A stretch of DNA of 64,000 nt. Source: CALKJU01 sp035326425 (GTDB lineage Bacteria > Pseudomonadota > Alphaproteobacteria > Geminicoccales > Geminicoccaceae). Below the pieces are notes generated by a model. That model ran no database searches, was not told where the DNA came from, and saw only the letters and a program-made list of their open reading frames with translations. Shown one piece after another: positions 27,342 to 37,778 of the stretch. Location: NCBI GenBank assembly GCA_035326425.1, contig DAOLFG010000001.1:116159-180158 (forward strand), written 5' to 3'. The translations under genes and the position numbers were made by a program. How positions within the stretch are numbered: the first letter of the stretch is position 1; the number at the start of each line of letters is the position of its first letter.

Positions 27342-28421
27342 TCAGGCCAGCGCCTTCAGCGTCGCGGCGACGCCCAGCCTGCCGGCGGCGGCGGCGATGC
27401 CGGCCAAGGTCTCGGCATTGAGCGGGATGCCGTCCCGGCGATAGCGCGCCTCGATGTCGGCCTCGAGATGGCCCGGCACCCAGGTCCGCGCGAAACCCGG
27501 CGCCGGCAGCGAGGCATGGTATTGCGCCATCACCCGCTGCATGCGCTCGGCGAAGCGGCTGGGCTCCTCGAAGGCCGCGACATCGATCGCGATGTAGAAC
27601 TGCCCGTCGGCGCCCGGCCTGGCGCCCTCCACCATGTTGCCGCTCTCGGTGCCGTAGCCGGCACCCGACAGCAGGGTCGACAGGATGCCCATGGCCATGG
27701 CGAGGCCGATGCCCTTGTGCTGGCCGATCGGCTGGATCAGTCCGGCAAGCGCCTGGTCGACGTCGGTGGTGGGCCTGCCCTCGCTGTCGAACGCCCAGCC
27801 CTCGGGGATCGGCTGGCCCTTCTGCTTGTAGATGCGCATCTTGCCGTGGGCGGTGGCGCCAAGCGCCACGTCCAGCACGAAGGGCGGCTGGTCGCCGGCC
27901 GGGATGCCGATGCCGATCGGGTTGAGCCCCACGATCTTCGAGGTGCCGCCCCACGGCGCCATGGTGGGCAGGGCGTTGGTGGCGGCGATGCCGATCATGC
28001 CGGCCTGCACCGCCATGCGCACCCAGTAGTCGAGCGCGCCGCAATGGTTGCTGCCGCCCACCGCCACCATGGCGATGCCGCTCTGCCGCGCCCGCTCGAT
28101 GGCGAGGCTCATGGCGAAGGCCGCCGCCACCTGGCCCATGGCGTTGCCGCCGTCGACCGTGATCGCTCCCCACTTGGAGCGCACGATGCGCGGCCGGCCC
28201 CTGGGGTCGACGCCGCCAATGGTCAGCTTGTCGACATAGTCGGGCACGCGCATCACGCCGTGGCTGTGGATGCCGCGCAGATCGGCCTGTGCCAGCGAAT
28301 CGGCGAGCAGGCGGGCATCCGCCGCCGCCATGCCGCAGCCGGCGAAGATGGCGGTCACCGCGTCGACCAGCGCCCGGAAGGCGAAGCGCGGCTCGTGCTC
28401 GGAGCCCGGATACTCGGCCAT
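27342..28421 (-). CDS. Ldh-family NAD(P)-dependent oxidoreductase (malate/lactate/ureidoglycolate type)
   Basis: 359 residues. The family fold is shown by HSHGVMRVPDYVDKL (catalytic His region), VGGSNHCGALDYWVRMA, GIAATNALPTMAPWGG and the nucleotide-binding NPIGIGIPAG. Members reduce or oxidise 2-hydroxyacids such as malate, sulfolactate or ureidoglycolate. It shares a strand and close spacing with the threonine aldolase and the GntR repressor, so the three likely form one operon. Substrate not predictable. Confidence 0.9.
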   Translation of the reverse strand: MAEYPGSEHEPRFAFRALVDAVTAIFAGCGMAAADARLLADSLAQADLRGIHSHGVMRVPDYVDKLTIGGVDPRGRPRIVRSKWGAITVDGGNAMGQVAAAFAMSLAIERARQSGIAMVAVGGSNHCGALDYWVRMAVQAGMIGIAATNALPTMAPWGGTSKIVGLNPIGIGIPAGDQPPFVLDVALGATAHGKMRIYKQKGQPIPEGWAFDSEGRPTTDVDQALAGLIQPIGQHKGIGLAMAMGILSTLLSGAGYGTESGNMVEGARPGADGQFYIAIDVAAFEEPSRFAERMQRVMAQYHASLPAPGFARTWVPGHLEADIEARYRRDGIPLNAETLAGIAAAAGRLGVAATLKALA

Positions 28422-28425
28422 CGGA

Positions 28426-29463
28426 TCAGCCCACGAGCACGGCGCGGGCGGCGCGCAGCGCCCGGTCGATGCCGTCGCGGTCGACGTCCAGATGGGTCAC
28501 GGCACGAACGCGCCCAGGCCCCACGGCACCCATGCGCACGCCATGCTCCTTCAGGCCGTCGTCGAAGGCCCGGGCAGAAAGGCCGGGCCGGGTGATGTCG
28601 AAGAACAGGATGTTGGTCTCGACCCGGGTCGGGTCGATGGCGATGCCGGGCAGCTCGGCCAAGCCCTCCGCCAGCCGCCTGGCGTTGGCGTGGTCCAGGG
28701 CCAGCCGGTCGACATGGTGGCGCAGGCCGTGGAGGGCACCGGCGGCGATGATGCCGGCCTGGCGCATCGCCCCGCCCATCTGCTGCTTCAACCGCCAGGC
28801 CTCGTCGATGAAGTCGCGCGAGCCGGCCAGCGCCGCGCCCACCGGAGCGCCCAGGCCCTTGCTGAAATCGAGCCAGCAGGAATCGAAGCCCTGGCAGATC
28901 CGCGCCGCCGCATGATTGCCGGCGACCACGGCGTTCATCAGCCTCGCACCGTCGAGATGGGTGGCGAGGCCGTGCCGCTTCGCCGTGGCGCAGACCTCGT
29001 CCAGGGTCTCCAGCGGCCAGACCGAGCCGCCACCGAAATTGCTGGTGTTCTCGACCGAGACCAGCCGCGAGCGCGGGCTGTGGCGGTTGGGCGGGCGGAT
29101 CGCCGCCTCGACCTGCTCCGCCGTGAAGATGCCGCGGTCGCCCTCGATGGTGCGCAGCATGGCGCCGGCCAATGCCGCCGGGCCTCCAGTCTCGGAATCG
29201 ACGGCATGCCCGGTGCGGTCGAGGATGATTTCCTCGCCCGGCCGGACATGGACGCGATAGGCGATCTCGTTGGCCATGGTGCCGGAGGGGAGGAAGACCG
29301 CGGCCTCCTTGCCCAACAGCAGGGCCACGGCCTCGACCAGCTCGTTGACCGTCGGGTCCTCGAAGGCCTGCTCGTCGCCGACCTCGGCCTCGGCCATCGC
29401 CTTGCGCATGGCGGCCGTCGGCCGGGTCTTGGTGTCGCTGTAGAGATCGACGAACGCTGCCAT
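28426..29463 (-). CDS. Low-specificity threonine aldolase-like PLP enzyme
   Basis: 345 residues starting at ATG 29463 (MAAFVDLYSDTKTRP). The PLP-lysine motif DSCWLDFSKGLGAPVG and VENTSNFGGG are characteristic of the beta-eliminating lyase/threonine aldolase family. It would split L-threonine or a 3-hydroxy amino acid to glycine and an aldehyde. Its stop is 4 bases from the start of the Ldh-family gene, implying coupled expression. Confidence 0.9.
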   Translation of the reverse strand: MAAFVDLYSDTKTRPTAAMRKAMAEAEVGDEQAFEDPTVNELVEAVALLLGKEAAVFLPSGTMANEIAYRVHVRPGEEIILDRTGHAVDSETGGPAALAGAMLRTIEGDRGIFTAEQVEAAIRPPNRHSPRSRLVSVENTSNFGGGSVWPLETLDEVCATAKRHGLATHLDGARLMNAVVAGNHAAARICQGFDSCWLDFSKGLGAPVGAALAGSRDFIDEAWRLKQQMGGAMRQAGIIAAGALHGLRHHVDRLALDHANARRLAEGLAELPGIAIDPTRVETNILFFDITRPGLSARAFDDGLKEHGVRMGAVGPGRVRAVTHLDVDRDGIDRALRAARAVLVG

Positions 29464-29473
29464 CGAAACGCCT

Positions 29474-30190
29474 TCAGGATCGCGGTCTCGCCGGCTCCGA
29501 CTGCGGCTGCTCGCCCAGCAGGTTGCGCTCGACCGACTGCAAATGGACACGCATGGCCGCAGCGGCACGATTGAGGTCGCGCTCCTCGATCGCCGCGACG
29601 ATGGCCTCGTGCTCGGCGAAACTATGATGATCCGGGCCCGGACGCACGGGGTTTGTCCTGAGCCGTCCCCAGGTGACGGTGCGGCGCACGGCGTTCAGCG
29701 TGTCGAGCAGCGCCAGCAGCAGGCCGTTGCGCGCCGCCTCGCCGATGGTGCGGTGCAGGCGGTTGTCCCAGCTCTCGTACTGCCGCCAAGTGGTGGCCTG
29801 CTTGGCGCGGGTGAGGCAGGTGCGCATCTCGGCCAAGTGCGCCGGCGTGGCGTTGCGGGCGGCGAGGCGGGTGATCTCGGGCTCGAAGGCCAGCCTCGCC
29901 CCCATCACCTCGGCGGGGCTGGTGCGCCGCGCCATCGAGGCGATGTCGTTCGAGCCGTCGATCGGCCGGCTGCCGATGAAGGTGCCCTTGCCGACGTGCC
30001 GCCAGATCTGCCCCTCGCTCTCGAGCTCGCCCAGCGCCTTGCGCAACGCGGCCCGGCTGACTCCGAGTGCCGCCGACAGCTCCCGTTCCGGCGGCAGGCG
30101 GCCGTCGAACGGCAGCTCGGCGGCGGCGAGGAAGCCGCGCAGCCGTGCGGCTGCCCTGTCCTCGATCCTGCGGCCGGCGGATGGAGCCAT
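29474..30190 (-). CDS. GntR-family (FadR/FCD subfamily) transcriptional regulator
   Basis: 238 residues from ATG 30190. The winged helix (LPPERELSAALGVSRAALRKALGELESEG with GKGTFIG) is followed by an FCD ligand domain (RLAFEPEITRLAARN, DNRLHRTIGEAARN, HEAIVAAIEERD). A 20-base palindrome lies immediately upstream, suggesting autoregulation. The gene is divergent from the ABC operon starting at 30350 and in line with the aldolase and dehydrogenase, so it probably controls both directions in response to a small acid. Confidence 0.92.
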   Translation of the reverse strand: MAPSAGRRIEDRAAARLRGFLAAAELPFDGRLPPERELSAALGVSRAALRKALGELESEGQIWRHVGKGTFIGSRPIDGSNDIASMARRTSPAEVMGARLAFEPEITRLAARNATPAHLAEMRTCLTRAKQATTWRQYESWDNRLHRTIGEAARNGLLLALLDTLNAVRRTVTWGRLRTNPVRPGPDHHSFAEHEAIVAAIEERDLNRAAAAMRVHLQSVERNLLGEQPQSEPARPRS

Positions 30191-30196
30191 GACCCT

Positions 30197-30216
30197 GACC
30201 AATCGTTCGATTGGTC
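30197..30216. promoter_or_regulatory. Probable GntR operator palindrome
   Basis: GACCAATCG and its exact complement CGATTGGTC flank a TT centre. It starts 7 bases upstream of the GntR-type regulator's start codon. A second partial inverted repeat, ACCATT (30285-30290) with AATGGT (30297-30302), sits nearer the ABC operon. Confidence 0.65.
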
Positions 30217-30349
30217 TCAACTCTTGCCGGTTCGAGCGGCGTGAGTCAACCTTGAAGGCTTGACCGGTCGCCCGATCAATGCCAACCATTGTGGTTAATG
30301 GTCAGGGACCCCGGGCGGCGGCCCGGGGGCGGAGGAAAGGGAGGTCACG

Positions 30350-31348
30350 ATGCCGGGATGGCGACGGCGGGCCCTGGCGCCCGTGCTGCTGGCAGGGATT
30401 GCGGGGCTGGCGCTGCTTCCCGCGGCCGCCCATGCCGCCGGCAAGGCGCGCGTCGCCTTCGGCGACATCGCCAGCGTCGAGACGCTGCACCTGCAGGCGG
30501 CCTTCGCCCGGGCCCAGGAGAAGGGCGTCGACCTCGAGGTGACCTACCTCAAGTCCGAGGACATCGCCTCGCAGGCGGTGGTCGGCGGGCAGGCCGACAT
30601 CGGCGTCGGCGCGCCCTATGCGCTGATCCAGAAGGTCAAGGCACCCATCCGGATGTTCGTGCAGCTCTCGACGCTACGCTTCTACCCGATCGTCAACGCC
30701 GAGTACTTCAAGAGCTGGAAGGATCTCGACGGCCAGGAGGTGGCGGTGCACGCCCGCGGCTCCGGCACCGAGGCGATCATGCGGCTGATGGAGCAGCGCG
30801 AGGGCATCAAGTTCAGCAATGTCAGCTACGTGCCCGGTGCCGAGGTCCGTGCCGGCGCCCTGCTGCAGGGAACCGTCAAGGCCTCGATCGTCGATGCGCC
30901 GAACCGGCGGATGCTGGAGGAGAAGGCCCCCGGCAAGTTCGTCGTCCTGCCGCTCGAAGGCATCAACGCCACCGACGAGGCGCTATTCGCCAACACCGAC
31001 TTCCTCGCCCGCGAGCCGCAGGCGGTGGAGACGCTGCTGACCGAGATCGTCCAGACCTGGCGCGAGGTCGCCGCCGATCCCCAGCGGATCGTCGAGCTGC
31101 GCAAGCAGTACAACCTGCTGCCCGACCTGCCGGCCGAGATGGAGAGCACGATCCTGCCCTACTTCGAGGAGCTGGCGGCGGCGGGTGCCCTACCGCTCAA
31201 CGGCGGCGGAGCCCAGGCGGTGAAGGACGACTTCGCCTTCTTCACCCTCGCCGGCCAGTTGCAGGGCGATGCGGCCGGCCTGAAGCCCGAGGACTTCTGG
31301 GCGACCGGGCCGCTCGACGCGGTGCTGGACAGAATCGGGCGCAAGTGA
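30350..31348 (+). CDS. ABC transporter substrate-binding protein (NitT/TauT-like)
   Basis: 332 residues with a signal peptide ending near AHAAG. The pattern GKARVAFGDIASVETLHLQAAFARA and QAVVGGQADIGVGAPYAL is that of SsuA/NMT1-type binding proteins that feed nitrate, sulfonate or pyrimidine-precursor importers. The downstream genes give a permease, an ATPase and a second permease plus a hydrolase. The ligand is unknown; the hydrolase suggests an aromatic-derived or keto acid compound. Confidence 0.87.
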   Translation: MPGWRRRALAPVLLAGIAGLALLPAAAHAAGKARVAFGDIASVETLHLQAAFARAQEKGVDLEVTYLKSEDIASQAVVGGQADIGVGAPYALIQKVKAPIRMFVQLSTLRFYPIVNAEYFKSWKDLDGQEVAVHARGSGTEAIMRLMEQREGIKFSNVSYVPGAEVRAGALLQGTVKASIVDAPNRRMLEEKAPGKFVVLPLEGINATDEALFANTDFLAREPQAVETLLTEIVQTWREVAADPQRIVELRKQYNLLPDLPAEMESTILPYFEELAAAGALPLNGGGAQAVKDDFAFFTLAGQLQGDAAGLKPEDFWATGPLDAVLDRIGRK

Positions 31349-31358
31349 CGGGTTGCGC

Positions 31359-32173
31359 ATGAGGCGATCGCCCTCCTTCGAAGGCATCGCCCCGGCGCCA
31401 ACGACCGCCGGGCCGGCCAACGCGGGGCCGAGCCCGGCGGCATGGCGCATCCTCTCCATCGCCGCCTTCGCGCTGGCTTGGGAGATCGCCGGCCGCGTCC
31501 CGATCAACCTGGCCTTCCCGACCTTCCTCGAGACCCTCGCCGCCTTCGGCCGGATGCTGGCCGACGGCAGCATGGGCCGCGCCTATTTGTCGACCCTGCA
31601 GCCCTTGCTGATCGGCCTCGTCGTCTCGGCGGTGCTGGGCGTGGCGCTCGGTGTCGCCATGGGCCTGTCGCGGCTAGCGGAATGGCTGGCCGCACCCTTG
31701 CTGATCGTGCTGCAGGCCGCCCCCATGGCGGCGCTGATCCCGCTCGTCACCTTCGTCTACGGCATCGGCCTCCTGGCCAAGTCGCTGGCGGTGATCATGC
31801 TGGCGCTGCCGGTGATCGCCCTCAACGGCTACAAGGCGGTGCGCAACGTCAGCCCCTCGCTGCTCGACATGTGCCGCTCGTTCCAGGGGACGCGGGCGCA
31901 GCAGGTGCTGAAGGTCGTGCTGCCCGACGCCAGCCCGGTGATCTTCGCCGGCCTGCGGCTGGGCGTGGCCGCCGGCTTCATCGGCGTGGTGCTGGCCGAG
32001 TTGCTGATCACGCCCACCGGCATCGGCGATCTCATCACCTATCACCGCTCGGTCGCCGACTATGCCGAGATGTATGCCGCCGTGGTCTCGATCGTGCTGC
32101 TGTCGGCGCTGACCCTGGCGGCATTGCAGGCCGTCGAGCTGCGGCTGTTCCGGCCCGAGCGGCGGGGACATTG

Positions 32174-32174
<1 letters not shown>
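31359..32174 (+). CDS. ABC transporter permease (NitT/TauT-type, first)
   Basis: 271 residues, six predicted helices. The EAA-type cytoplasmic loop near LLDMCRSFQGTRAQQVLKVVLPDASPVIFAGLRLG is diagnostic of the SsuC/TauC family. It pairs with the second permease at 32989-33747. The stop overlaps the next ATG (TGATG). Confidence 0.9.
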
Positions 32175-32988
<814 letters not shown>

Positions 32989-32992
<4 letters not shown>

Positions 32993-33747
32993 TCACCATC
33001 GCCGGCCACCGCGTGCCGATGTCGGCCTCGCTGCTGGTCTGGGCGGTCCTGTGGGAGATCGTCGGCCGGCTCGGGCTGGTCTTCCTGCTGCCGCCGCTGT
33101 CGGAGGTGATCGCCGCCGGCATCGTCATGGTGCAGACGTCGACCTGGCAGGCGGCGACGCTGATCTCGGCGCAGGGGTTCCTCGTCGGCATGACGGCGGC
33201 GATCCTGGTCGGCGTGCCACTGGGGGTGGCGATGGGCAGGGTGCCCTTCGTCGACCGGCTGCTGGGGATGTGGGTCGACCTCTTCGTCTCGGCACCGCTG
33301 TCGGCGCTGGTGCCGATCCTGATGATCCTGTTCGGCTTCGGCCAGACCACGGTCGTCGTGACGGTGTTCCTGTTCGCGGTGTGGATCATAGCCCTGGACA
33401 CGCGGGCGGGCGTGCGCGAGGTGCCGCCGTCGCTGGTCGAGATGGGGCGGTGCTACGGCGCCACGCGCTGGCAATTGCTGACCCGGATCATCCTGAAGGC
33501 AGCCCTCCCCGAGATCCTGGCGGGCATCCGGCTCGGAGTGATACGAGGCGTCAAGGGCGTGGTGATCGGCCAGCTGCTGGTCGCCATCATCGGCTATGGC
33601 GAGCTGTTCGAGCTCTATTCGCGCGGCTTCGCCATGGCGAGCTTCTGGGCATTGGCGCTGATCCTGTTCGCCATGGCGATGCTGCTGTCGGCGCTGGTCG
33701 AGGCTGCCGAGAAACGTGTCGAGTTCTATGCGGGAGTGAGGTCATGA
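32989..33747 (+). CDS. ABC transporter permease (NitT/TauT-type, second)
   Basis: 252 residues from GTG 32989, overlapping the ATPase stop (GTGA). About six helices and the EAA loop (MGRCYGATRWQLLTRIILKAALPEILAGIRLG). With the first permease it should give a heterodimeric channel, less common in this family, where one permease gene is usual. The stop overlaps the hydrolase start (ATGA). Confidence 0.9.
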
Positions 33748-34445
33748 GCAGTTCGGGCAATGGCTACGTCGTCGAGCCGCCGCCCCAGCCGGCCCTGCCG
33801 GTGCAGGGCACGGACAGGCTGTTCCCGGTGCACCGCATTTACTGCGTCGGCCGCAACTATGCCGAGCACGCCATCGAGATGGGCCACGATCCCACCCGCG
33901 AGGAACCGTTCTTCTTCCAGAAGAACCCGGACAGCCTGGTGGTCGGCGGCGGCGAGTTCCCCTATCCGCCGCGCAGCAGGGACGTGCATCACGAGGTCGA
34001 GCTGGTGGTGGCGATCGGCCGCGGCGGCTCGGACATTCCGGTCGAGAGCGCCCTCGACCACGTGTTCGGCTATGCCGTGGGCCTCGACATGACGCGGCGC
34101 GACCTGCAGGGCGAGGCCAAGAAGGCCGGCCGGCCCTGGGAGGTCGGCAAGGCGTTCGAGGCTTCGGCCCCCTGCACCCAGATCATCCCCGCCGCCACCC
34201 TCGGCCATCCCTCGAAGGGCACTGTCTGGGCCAAGGTCAACGGCAAGCAGCGCCAGAGCGGCGACCTCGACCAGATGATCTGGAAGGTGCCGGAGATGAT
34301 CTCCTACCTCTCCGGCCTGTTCACCCTGCAGCCGGGCGACCTGATCTTCTCGGGCACGCCGGCCGGCGTCGGCGGGGTGCAGCGCGGCGACTGGATCGAG
34401 GCCGGCGTCGACGGCGTCGGCGAGATCGCGGTCAAGGTCGTCTGA
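33744..34445 (+). CDS. Fumarylacetoacetate hydrolase family protein (fumarylpyruvate hydrolase-like)
   Basis: 233 residues, short single-domain FAH. IYCVGRNYAEHAIEMG, the metal-binding HHEVELVVAIG and GDLIFSGTPAGVGGVQ are family-specific. Members of this length cleave fumarylpyruvate or similar acylpyruvates in gentisate/aromatic breakdown. It ends the importer operon with an ATGA overlap, hinting that the imported compound is an aromatic-derived acid. The exact substrate is inferred. Confidence 0.9.
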   Translation: MSSSGNGYVVEPPPQPALPVQGTDRLFPVHRIYCVGRNYAEHAIEMGHDPTREEPFFFQKNPDSLVVGGGEFPYPPRSRDVHHEVELVVAIGRGGSDIPVESALDHVFGYAVGLDMTRRDLQGEAKKAGRPWEVGKAFEASAPCTQIIPAATLGHPSKGTVWAKVNGKQRQSGDLDQMIWKVPEMISYLSGLFTLQPGDLIFSGTPAGVGGVQRGDWIEAGVDGVGEIAVKVV

Positions 34446-34455
34446 CGCGAAGGTG

Positions 34456-34499
34456 ATGACGGTGGGCGGACCGGCGTATCGCCGATCCGCCTCGGTCAT
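34456..34499 (+). terminator. Hairpin after the FAH gene
   Basis: ATGACGGTGGGCGGA...CGGCG pairs with CGCCG...TCCGCC...GGTCAT around a TAT loop, with a bulge and a few mismatches. It begins 10 bases past the stop codon and separates the NitT-type operon from the iron operon. There is no T-run. Confidence 0.55.
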
Positions 34500-34571
34500 T
34501 GACTTGTCACGAGACTGTCATTTCTGATGGCGGCACGACGCGGCGGCGAAGCCGCCCGCAGGGAGGCATTC

Positions 34572-35594
34572 ATGCGCAGACTATTGATGCTCGGGGCCAG
34601 CGCGCTGGCCTTCGCAGCGGCGAGCGCCGCCGAGGCGGCCGAGAAGCTCACCCTCTACTGCAGCCCGCAGGAGGAGTGGTGCCAGCTCATGGTGACCGAG
34701 TTCACCAAGGCCACCGGCATCGAGGTGGCGATGACCCGCAAGAGCTCGGGCGAGACCTATGCCCAGGTCAAGGCCGAGGCCAGCAACCCGAAGGGCGACG
34801 TCTGGTGGGGCGGCACCGGCGACCCGCACCTGCAGGCGGCCGAGGAGGGCCTGACCGAGCCCTACGATTCGCCGATGCTGGCCGAGCTGCGCGACTGGGC
34901 GCTCAAGCAGCACGAGACTTCGGGCGGCCGCACCGTCGGCATCTATGCCGGTGCGCTGGGCTACGGCTACAACAACGATCTCGTGAAGAAGAACGGGGTT
35001 GCCGCGCCGGGGTGCTGGGCCGACCTGATCAAGCCCGAGTTCAAGGGCGAGGTGCAGATCGCCAACCCGAACAGCTCGGGCACCAGCTACACGGCACTCG
35101 CGACCTTCGTGCAGATGATGGGCGAGGAGAAGGCGTTCGAGTTCCTCAAGGCGCTGCACGCCAACGTCAACCAGTACACCAAGTCCGGCTCCGCTCCGAT
35201 CAAGGCCGCGGCCCAGGGCGAGACGATGGTCGGTATCGTCTTCCAGCACGACGCGGTGACCATGAAGGTGTCGGGCGCTCCGATCACCGTGGTCAGCCCC
35301 TGCGAGGGCACCGGCTACGAGATCGGCTCCATGAGCATCATCAAGGGTGCCCGCAACATGGAGAGTGCCAAGGCCTTCTACGACTTCGCGCTCAAGGCCG
35401 ACATCCAGTCGATGGCCGCCCAGGCCCAGGCCTACCAGGTGCCGTCGAACAAGAACGCGACGCCGCCCCCCGAGTCGCCGGACTTCAGCCAGATCAAGCT
35501 GATCGACTACGACTTCGCCAAGTTCGGCTCCTCGGCCGAGCGGACGCGGCTGCTCAAGCGCTGGGACGACGAGGTGGCGTCGCTGCCGCGCTGA
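34572..35594 (+). CDS. ABC transporter substrate-binding protein, ferric iron type (AfuA/FbpA-like)
   Basis: 340 residues; signal peptide ending near AEAAE; start chosen at ATG 34572 after GGGAGG. Extracellular solute-binding family 1/6 signatures include LTLYCSPQEEWCQLMVTEFTKATGIEVAM and GDVWWGGTGDPHLQAAEEGL. With a two-domain permease and a PotA/FbpC-type ATPase it forms a complete importer for ferric iron, though some relatives carry phosphonates or sugar phosphates. Confidence 0.87.
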   Translation: MRRLLMLGASALAFAAASAAEAAEKLTLYCSPQEEWCQLMVTEFTKATGIEVAMTRKSSGETYAQVKAEASNPKGDVWWGGTGDPHLQAAEEGLTEPYDSPMLAELRDWALKQHETSGGRTVGIYAGALGYGYNNDLVKKNGVAAPGCWADLIKPEFKGEVQIANPNSSGTSYTALATFVQMMGEEKAFEFLKALHANVNQYTKSGSAPIKAAAQGETMVGIVFQHDAVTMKVSGAPITVVSPCEGTGYEIGSMSIIKGARNMESAKAFYDFALKADIQSMAAQAQAYQVPSNKNATPPPESPDFSQIKLIDYDFAKFGSSAERTRLLKRWDDEVASLPR

Positions 35595-35603
35595 GCCCGG
35601 GCC

Positions 35604-37778
35604 TTGCGTCGCGGGCTCCTGCTCTGGCTGATCGTCGGCTGGGTCGGCTGGGCCGTCCTGCCGTGGTACGCCCTGGAGGACGGCTTCCTCGATCCCAGCT
35701 GGATCGAGGACGGCTGGATCTTCGACCGCGACGCCGCCCCGGCGCTGTTCCAGGGCTTGTGGCATCACAAGCCCTGGCTGCTGCCGCTGGGCGCCTTCCT
35801 GCTGCTGGCGACGCTGCTGCCGCGGCGGGCGCTGGTGCTGGCCGGCGCCGGCGGCCTGTTCTGGATGGGCCTCCAGGGCTTCGGCATCGACCACAGGGGA
35901 CCGACCTTCCTGCCGGCGGGACTGCTGCCCGAGGGGGCGCGCCAGTTCGGCATGGGCTGGGGGGCGGTGGCGACGGCCGCGGCCTTCCTGTTCATCCTGA
36001 CCGAAGGGCTGGCGCGGCGCGGGCTGGCGCGGGGCGACAGCTTCGTCGCCGGCGCCATCGGCCTCGTCGTCGCCGTGGTGGCGCTGTTCATCTTCTTCCC
36101 CGTCGTCAACATCCTGACCAGCGCCTTTGTCGACGCCGAAGGCAATGCGGCGCCGCTGCTGCTGCTGACGCGCCTTGCCGACGACAAGACCTGGGGCCTG
36201 GGCTGCATCGCCGGCAATGTGAGCTGCGGTGTGGCCTGGAACACGCTGTTGCTGGCGGTGCTGGTGGGAGCGGGCACCACCGTGCTGGGCCTCGCTTTCG
36301 CGCTCGTGGTGACGCGCACCGGCTTTCCGGCCAAGCGGGCGCTGCGCGTGCTGACGGTGCTGCCGATCATCACGCCGCCCTTCGTCGTCGGCCTCGCCAT
36401 CATCCTGCTGTTCGGCCGCTCCGGCACGGTGACGCAATGGGTAGCCGCTGCCTTCGGCATCGAGGCCGGGCGCTGGATCTACGGCCTGCCGGGCATCTGG
36501 CTGGCACAGATGCTGGCCTTCACGCCGATCGCCTTCCTGGTGCTGATCGGCGTCGTCGAGGGCGTCAGCCCCTCACTGGAGGAAGCCGCCCAGACCCTGC
36601 GCGCCGATGCGAAGAAGACCTTCTGGACGGTCTCGCTGCCGCTGATGCGCCCCGGCCTCGCCAACGCTTTCCTGCTCGGCTTCATCGAGAGCATGGCCGA
36701 TTTCGGCAACCCGCTGGTGCTGGGCGGCAACTACGACGTGCTGTCGACCGAGATCTTCTTCGCCGTGGTGGGTGCCCAGCACGACCAGGGCCGTGCGGCG
36801 GTGCTGGCGATCGTGCTGCTGGCCTTCACCCTGATGGCGTTCTGGGCGCAGCAGCAATGGCTGGGCCGGCGCGCCTACACCACCGTCACCGGCAAGGGCG
36901 ATTCCGGCATCCCGCTGCAGCTGCCGAGGGGCGCCTCGATCCTCTGCCATGCCGTGGTGCTGCCCTGGGCGCTGCTCACGGTCGTCATCTACCTGATGAT
37001 CCTGATGGGCAGCCTCGTGGTCTCCTGGGGCCGGGACTACACCCCGACCTTCCGCCACTACGTCCACGCCTTCGGCGTCACCACCGGCGACCATGGCCTC
37101 GTCTGGTCCGGCACCGCCTGGAACAGCTTCTTCACCACCTTCCAGATCTCGGCCGTGTCGGCGGTGCCGACGGCCGCCATCGGCCTGCTGACCGCCTGGC
37201 TGCTGGCGCGGCAGGACTTCCGCTTCAAGCGGATGTTCGAGTTCGGCACCATGCTGAGCTTCGCCATCCCCGGCACGGTGATCGGCGTCGCCTACATCCT
37301 GGCCTTCAACGTGCCGCCGCTGGAGCTGACCGGCACCGGCATCATCCTCGTGATCGCCTTCATCTTCCGCAACATGCCGGTCGGCGTGCGCGCCGGCATC
37401 GCCTCGCTCAGCCAGCTCGACAGGAGCCTTGACGAGGCCTCGCTGACGCTGCGCGCCGGCAGCTTCACCACGGTGCGCCGGGTGCTGCTGCCGCTGCTGC
37501 GGCCGGCGCTGCTGGCGGCCCTGGTCTACAGCTTCGTGCGGGCGATGACCGCGATCAGTGCCGTGATCTTCCTGGTCAGCGCCCAGTACGAGATGGCGAC
37601 CTCCTACATCCTGGGCCGGGTCGAGAACGGCGACTACGGCCTCGCCATCGCCTACTGCACGGTGCTGATCCTGGTGATGCTCGTGACCATCGCCCTGTTC
37701 CAGTGGCTGGTCGGCGAGCGCCGGCTCGGCCGCCGCGCCGCCGCCCCCGCGCTCAGCCCCGTCGGAGCCGCCACGTGA
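35604..37778 (+). CDS. Two-domain ABC permease, ferric iron type (FbpB/AfuB-like)
   Basis: 724 residues from TTG 35604, 9 bases after the binding-protein stop. Two BPD_transp_1 modules are fused: EAA loops near EEAAQTLRADAKKTFWTVSLPLMRPG and DEASLTLRAGSFTTVRRVLLPLLRPA. About 12 or more helices, with an extra N-terminal hydrophobic part of roughly 180 residues. The stop overlaps the ATPase start (GTGA). Confidence 0.9.
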   Translation: MRRGLLLWLIVGWVGWAVLPWYALEDGFLDPSWIEDGWIFDRDAAPALFQGLWHHKPWLLPLGAFLLLATLLPRRALVLAGAGGLFWMGLQGFGIDHRGPTFLPAGLLPEGARQFGMGWGAVATAAAFLFILTEGLARRGLARGDSFVAGAIGLVVAVVALFIFFPVVNILTSAFVDAEGNAAPLLLLTRLADDKTWGLGCIAGNVSCGVAWNTLLLAVLVGAGTTVLGLAFALVVTRTGFPAKRALRVLTVLPIITPPFVVGLAIILLFGRSGTVTQWVAAAFGIEAGRWIYGLPGIWLAQMLAFTPIAFLVLIGVVEGVSPSLEEAAQTLRADAKKTFWTVSLPLMRPGLANAFLLGFIESMADFGNPLVLGGNYDVLSTEIFFAVVGAQHDQGRAAVLAIVLLAFTLMAFWAQQQWLGRRAYTTVTGKGDSGIPLQLPRGASILCHAVVLPWALLTVVIYLMILMGSLVVSWGRDYTPTFRHYVHAFGVTTGDHGLVWSGTAWNSFFTTFQISAVSAVPTAAIGLLTAWLLARQDFRFKRMFEFGTMLSFAIPGTVIGVAYILAFNVPPLELTGTGIILVIAFIFRNMPVGVRAGIASLSQLDRSLDEASLTLRAGSFTTVRRVLLPLLRPALLAALVYSFVRAMTAISAVIFLVSAQYEMATSYILGRVENGDYGLAIAYCTVLILVMLVTIALFQWLVGERRLGRRAAAPALSPVGAAT

